Assembly (NCBI RefSeq): GCF_003367905.1
Contig: NZ_CP029462.1
Coordinates: 434,001-498,000 of the forward strand
DNA: 64,000 bases
Direction: 5' to 3'
DNA from: Megasphaera stantonii
GTDB lineage: Bacteria; Bacillota; Negativicutes; Veillonellales; Megasphaeraceae
The translations under genes and the position numbers were made by a program. How positions within the stretch are numbered: position 1 is the first letter of the stretch; every line of letters begins with the position of its first letter. Shown here piece after piece: positions 60,609-64,000 of the stretch. Below the pieces are notes generated by a model. The model did not search any database, was not told the DNA's origin, and saw only the letters and a program-made list of their open reading frames with translations.

Positions 60609-61655
60609 TCATTCTTCTTTATAGCGCTCCAGCAATTCTTCTCCAGCCTGTATTACCTGGCTCAGAGGAATGACGGAAATGCCTTTGTATTTGCCTTCTT
60701 TAATGATTTTTTTCATGCTCTTGCCCACTTCGTAATGGGTCGTCGATTCCAATACGATAGCCCGGTCTGTATAGGGCCCGTAAAATTTGGGATTGCTCGG
60801 CCCGTACAAGGCGACGAGGGGTACGCGCTGGCTTACGGCAATGTGCATAGGACCGCTGTCGTTCGTAATAAACAGGGAGCAGCGCCTAATCGCAGCGGCC
60901 AGTTCGCCGATCGAAAATTTTCCCGTCCCTACGACAGGTTTATGCCGCATCAGCGATACGGCTTCGCCGACCATCTCTTCGTCCATCGTACCGCCAAAGA
61001 ATACGCACGTATAGCCTTTATCGGCAAAGTAATCGGCGACGGCGGCGAACCGGTCGGGAGGCCAGCGTTTCTGGGGCACGGCGCTGCCGATGTTGAAGCC
61101 GACGAGCTTATCATTCGGCCCTACGCCCTGAGACGCGTAGAAATCATCGGCCGTTTTATCCCATGCGGGGCAGGTAACCAGCTGCAGGCCGTCGTTTCGG
61201 TAATCGTCGATGCCCAGCTGAACCAGCACGTTGAGATACATATCGGCGGCGTGAAAATGGAGGCGATCCAGCCGCGTATACGTGTCCATAAAAGGCCGAA
61301 TCAAAAAATGACTCATGCCGACGAACTGCTTCGCCTGGATGGCCGCCGCTAAAAACGATGTCCGTTCATTAGGATGAAGATTTATCAAAATGTCGTAATG
61401 ATTTTTGTGCAGCTCCCGCCCAATACGCCACAGCGCGCCAACTGAATTGTCCTTGCCTTTTTTGTCGACAGTCACGATATGATCCACGTTCGGATTGTAG
61501 CGCACGACGTCGGCCACTTTTTCGTCAACGACGAGGGTGATATCCGATCCGTGAGCATGACGGCGCAGTACCTGCAGAAAGGGCGTAATCAGCACCAAAT
61601 CGCCTAAATGCATTAAGAAGGTTACGATAATTCGTTTGTGACGCAAATTAATCAT
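60609..61655 (-). CDS. GT9 glycosyltransferase (heptosyltransferase family)
   Basis: A 348-residue GT-B protein: RIIVTFLMHLGDLVLITPFLQVLRRHA opens the fold, with GFNIGSAVPQKRWPPDRFAAVADYF and ITNDSGPMHIAVSQRVPLVALYGPSNPKFYGP in the C-terminal nucleotide-binding domain. Transfers heptose (or a related sugar) to the lipid A inner core. Overlaps the preceding GT9 gene by 8 bp. Confidence 0.88.
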   Translation of the reverse strand: MINLRHKRIIVTFLMHLGDLVLITPFLQVLRRHAHGSDITLVVDEKVADVVRYNPNVDHIVTVDKKGKDNSVGALWRIGRELHKNHYDILINLHPNERTSFLAAAIQAKQFVGMSHFLIRPFMDTYTRLDRLHFHAADMYLNVLVQLGIDDYRNDGLQLVTCPAWDKTADDFYASQGVGPNDKLVGFNIGSAVPQKRWPPDRFAAVADYFADKGYTCVFFGGTMDEEMVGEAVSLMRHKPVVGTGKFSIGELAAAIRRCSLFITNDSGPMHIAVSQRVPLVALYGPSNPKFYGPYTDRAIVLESTTHYEVGKSMKKIIKEGKYKGISVIPLSQVIQAGEELLERYKEE

Positions 61656-62682
61656 TATCTGCCTCCTTTACGATGTCCGTATATGTCTCCCAGACCCTGT
61701 CGACGGATATCTGTTTCATGCAGTCCGGGTCGTCGACGAGGGGCTGCTCCTGCGTCGCCGCCGACGTAGGCGAAATAATCATATGGATGTATTCGCTGCG
61801 GGCGCCGCCGTACGGCCCCGTCCGATCCGGACAGGTCGGGCCAAACAGGGCGATCAGCTCCTTCTTCAGGGCATTGGCAATATGCAGCGGCCCCGTATCG
61901 GCACTGATGTACAAGCGGGACATGGCGATAGCCGCCATGAGCTCGCGTAAACTGGTCTTTCCTGTATAATCAAACAGACGCGGCGACGCAACGCCTTCGG
62001 CAATGGCCCTCCCCTTCGGCACATCGTCGCCGCTGCCCAACAGGACGACGTTCATGCCACCTTGGACAACGCGGCGCAGAAACTCCTGCCAATACGGAAC
62101 AGGCCATTCCTTTACGTCCCACCGCGCGCCGGGCACGACGGCAATATAAGGGCCCGTCATGCCATCGGCAGCAAATCGCCCTGAAAGCGACGCTTTTTCC
62201 GCGTCGACAGACGGAAGAGGAAATTCGACGCCGTCTACAGCGCCGCCTAAAGCGCGTACCGTATCCAAATACCGTTCGATGACGTGATCGAATTTATGCG
62301 TCCCCGTCAGCCCTTTGCTGACCAGAAAGCTGCCTTCGCGCATTTCCCAGTAGCCGTACTTTTCCTTCGCGCCGCTGCAGAAGGCGACGATCGCGCTTTT
62401 GGCCAGCCCCTGCAAATCGAGGCACATATCAAAATGATACTCGTGCAAGGTCCGGCGCAGCTCTTTCAAATAGGACAGCGATTTCAGCCCCTTCTTATCG
62501 ATATACACGATGTCGTCGATATAAGGTTTGCCCGGCAAAACGGCGGAAAACTGCTTGTGCACAGCCCAGACGATGCGCGCGTCGGGGCAGTTTTCCCGCA
62601 GGGCGTACAGCGTCGGCAGGGCGTGCAGCACGTCGCCGAGAGAACTCATTTTGACGATGAGGATATTCTTATATGGTTTCAC
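61648..62682 (-). CDS. GT9 heptosyltransferase (WaaC/WaaF-like)
   Basis: A 344-residue GT9 enzyme: KNILIVKMSSLGDVLHALPTLYALRENCPDARIVWAVHKQF resembles WaaC, DMCLDLQGLAKSAIVAFCSGAKEKYGY, VVPGARWDVKEWP and YISADTGPLHIANALKKELIALFGPTCPDRTGPYG (donor site). Its start overlaps the gmhB end by 14 bp. Confidence 0.88.
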   Translation of the reverse strand: MKPYKNILIVKMSSLGDVLHALPTLYALRENCPDARIVWAVHKQFSAVLPGKPYIDDIVYIDKKGLKSLSYLKELRRTLHEYHFDMCLDLQGLAKSAIVAFCSGAKEKYGYWEMREGSFLVSKGLTGTHKFDHVIERYLDTVRALGGAVDGVEFPLPSVDAEKASLSGRFAADGMTGPYIAVVPGARWDVKEWPVPYWQEFLRRVVQGGMNVVLLGSGDDVPKGRAIAEGVASPRLFDYTGKTSLRELMAAIAMSRLYISADTGPLHIANALKKELIALFGPTCPDRTGPYGGARSEYIHMIISPTSAATQEQPLVDDPDCMKQISVDRVWETYTDIVKEADND

Positions 62683-63190
62683 GGCATTTCCCTTCTTTTA
62701 CGACCTTTCGGACAAAATCGAGCAGAGAACCGCCTTCAAATAAATACGACGGCACGCCGGCACGTTCGCCGCACTCCACGTCGCGGGGCATATCGCCGAT
62801 CATAACCGACGAAGCCAGGTCAATATCCCAATCGGCTGCCGCCTGCAAAATCATGCCCGGCGCAGGCTTGCGCCAATCGCTCTTTTTATCGTACGCTTTG
62901 ACAGGCGCGCCTTCTAAATACGGGCAGTAATACACCGCCATGACCTTGCCGCCGGCTTCTTCAATCTGCCGGCACATCCAGTCGTGAAGGCGCCGCACGT
63001 CTTCTTCCGTATAATAGCCGCGGGCGACGCCGCTCTGGTTCGTCACGACGACGACGTCATAGCCTTCTTTCGTCAGCCAGGCGACGGCTTCCTTCGCTCC
63101 GTCCATCCATTCAAAATCTTCTACGCGGCTTAAATAACCCTTGTCGACGTTGAGGACGCCGTCGCGGTCAAAAAACACGGCCTTTCTCAT
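62669..63190 (-). CDS. gmhB: D-glycero-D-manno-heptose-1,7-bisphosphate 7-phosphatase
   Basis: A 173-residue HAD-family phosphatase. Catalytic Asps in VFFDRDGVLNVDKGYL; VVVTNQSGVARGYYTEED; a zinc-type Cys/His loop (YYCPYLEGAP) and KPAPGMILQAAADWDIDLASSVMIGDMPRDVECG. Removes the 7-phosphate in ADP-heptose synthesis. ATGA overlap with hldD; heptosyltransferases follow. Confidence 0.9.
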   Translation of the reverse strand: MRKAVFFDRDGVLNVDKGYLSRVEDFEWMDGAKEAVAWLTKEGYDVVVVTNQSGVARGYYTEEDVRRLHDWMCRQIEEAGGKVMAVYYCPYLEGAPVKAYDKKSDWRKPAPGMILQAAADWDIDLASSVMIGDMPRDVECGERAGVPSYLFEGGSLLDFVRKVVKEGKCRETI

Positions 63191-64000
63191 TCGTAATACC
63201 CGCCGCTCTTTTCGAGGATGCTGCAGTATTCCTTTACCGCTTCGCCGAGAAGGGTAAAGCCCCGGTCATAGCCGGCCTTCATCAGCTTCTGCGTATCAGC
63301 CTGGGTATAGCTCTGATATTTTCCCTTAAGGACTTCCGGGAAGGGGACGTACTCGATATGCCCTTTGCCGCAGTAATCGATGATGCCCTGGACAAATTCA
63401 TTGAACGTATGACCTACGCCGGTGCCGCAGTTGTAAATGCCCGACAGCTCCGGATGTTCCCAGAAATAAAATACGACGTTGACGACGTCTTTGACGTAGA
63501 TAAAATCGCGAATCTGGCCGCCGTCCTCATAGCCCGCCGTACCGGCAAACAAGGTGATTTTGCCCGTTTCCTGCAGTTCGTTGTATTTTTGGAAAATGAG
63601 GGACGCCATGCGGTCCTTGTGATTTTCCTGAGGCCCAAAGACGTTGAAGTACCGGAAGCCTACGATCTGGCTCTTCGCCAAGGGCATGACGCGGCGGACG
63701 AAGCGGTCGAACTGCAGCTTGGAATAGGCGTAGGGATTGAGAGCCTGCTCGCACTGCGGTTCTTCGCGGAAGCCGTTCTTGCCGCTGCCGTAGGTCGACG
63801 CCGACGATGCATACAGGAAGGGAATCTTGCGCTGCATGCAGTAGCGCAGCAGGTTCTTGCTGCCTTCGTAATTGTTCTTCATCATATAGCGGCCGTCGTA
63901 GTTCATCGTATCAGAGCAGGCTCCTTCATGGAATACGACGTCGATATAGCCGCAGTCAAAGGTATCGTCGGCCATCTGCATGTCGAAATCTTCATAGTCC
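63187..64000 (-). CDS. hldD: ADP-L-glycero-D-manno-heptose 6-epimerase (N-terminus cut off by window edge)
   Basis: Open to the end of the window; the start codon lies beyond 64000. The visible part reads DYEDFDMQMADDTFDCGYIDVVFHEGACSDTMNYDGRYMMKNNYEGSKNLLRYCMQ, followed by ASSASTYGSG and YAYSKLQFDRFVRR (Tyr-x-x-x-Lys), VGFRYFNVFGPQENHKDRMAS, RDFIYVKDVVNVVFYFWEHPELSGIYNCGTG, all as in HldD/RfaD. It converts ADP-D,D-heptose to the L,D form in LPS synthesis. The NAD-binding N-terminus is outside the window. Confidence 0.92.
   Translation of the reverse strand, partial: DYEDFDMQMADDTFDCGYIDVVFHEGACSDTMNYDGRYMMKNNYEGSKNLLRYCMQRKIPFLYASSASTYGSGKNGFREEPQCEQALNPYAYSKLQFDRFVRRVMPLAKSQIVGFRYFNVFGPQENHKDRMASLIFQKYNELQETGKITLFAGTAGYEDGGQIRDFIYVKDVVNVVFYFWEHPELSGIYNCGTGVGHTFNEFVQGIIDYCGKGHIEYVPFPEVLKGKYQSYTQADTQKLMKAGYDRGFTLLGEAVKEYCSILEKSGGYYE

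Overview
This 64 kb window looks like the chromosome of a diderm Firmicute (Negativicutes), most probably Megasphaera or a close relative. Three things point there. Gene orders are Firmicute-like (tig-clpP-clpX-lon-ysxC; alaS-ireB-ruvX-DUF1292; a T-box in front of pheST). Lipopolysaccharide inner-core heptose genes and a porin-like beta-barrel show an outer membrane. The biotin-dependent methylmalonyl-CoA decarboxylase subunits are typical of Veillonella/Megasphaera-type metabolism. The genus is inferred from content; I could not search a database. Most genes are on the minus strand, and core genes are GC-rich compared with the island at 27.2-33.0 kb.

Layout. 1-10.8 kb: a dense redox/detoxification cluster of Isf-like flavoproteins, flavodoxin, carboxymuconolactone-decarboxylase-like proteins, cupin, aldo/keto reductases, alpha/beta hydrolases, a DUF362 protein and two MerR regulators. 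Unusually, many of these proteins carry Sec, Tat or lipoprotein export signals. Two promoters have the 19-bp spacer and internal dyad expected of MerR control. 10.9-18.6 kb: a LysR regulator, ilvD, then a GntR-linked catabolic set (MFS transporter, UlaG-like lactonase, beta-keto acid cleavage enzyme) with a shared operator sequence in two promoter regions. 18.8-24.5 kb: acetolactate-synthase-like enzyme, DASS anion transporter, threonine aldolase, an exported unknown and a fluoroacetyl-CoA-thioesterase-like protein. 24.7-27.2 kb: mmdA-mmdD-mmdC without mmdB.

27.2-33.0 kb: an AT-rich integrative island of about 5.8 kb, bounded by imperfect direct repeats. It holds a tyrosine integrase, an excisionase-like protein, and small and large terminase subunits of the phage T7 (Autographiviridae) type, with no capsid, tail or replication genes. 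This is the most unusual object in the window: either a phage satellite or the packaging remnant of an integrated T7-like phage.

33.2-48.4 kb: housekeeping genes, including an unusual fusion of an RNA:DNA-hybrid-binding domain to a DEDDh exonuclease, hpf, an aldehyde dehydrogenase, superoxide reductase, an MFS/LysR pair, alaS-ireB-ruvX, an NlpC/P60 hydrolase, a GT2 glycosyltransferase, ysxC and lon. 48.5-50.2 kb: a complete 1,724-bp IS1595-family element with perfect 8-bp target duplications that carries the lincosamide resistance gene lnu(C), matching what is known of MTnSag1/ISSag10. It sits at the predicted transcription start of lon, between clpX and lon. 50.2-59.5 kb: clpX, clpP, tig, pheT, pheS with its T-box, and an acyl-CoA dehydrogenase operon with two hotdog thioesterases. 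59.5-64 kb: a strongly promoted, 6S-like structured RNA, an outer-membrane beta-barrel, two GT9 heptosyltransferases, gmhB and a truncated hldD.

I see no CRISPR array, rRNA gene or convincing tRNA gene.
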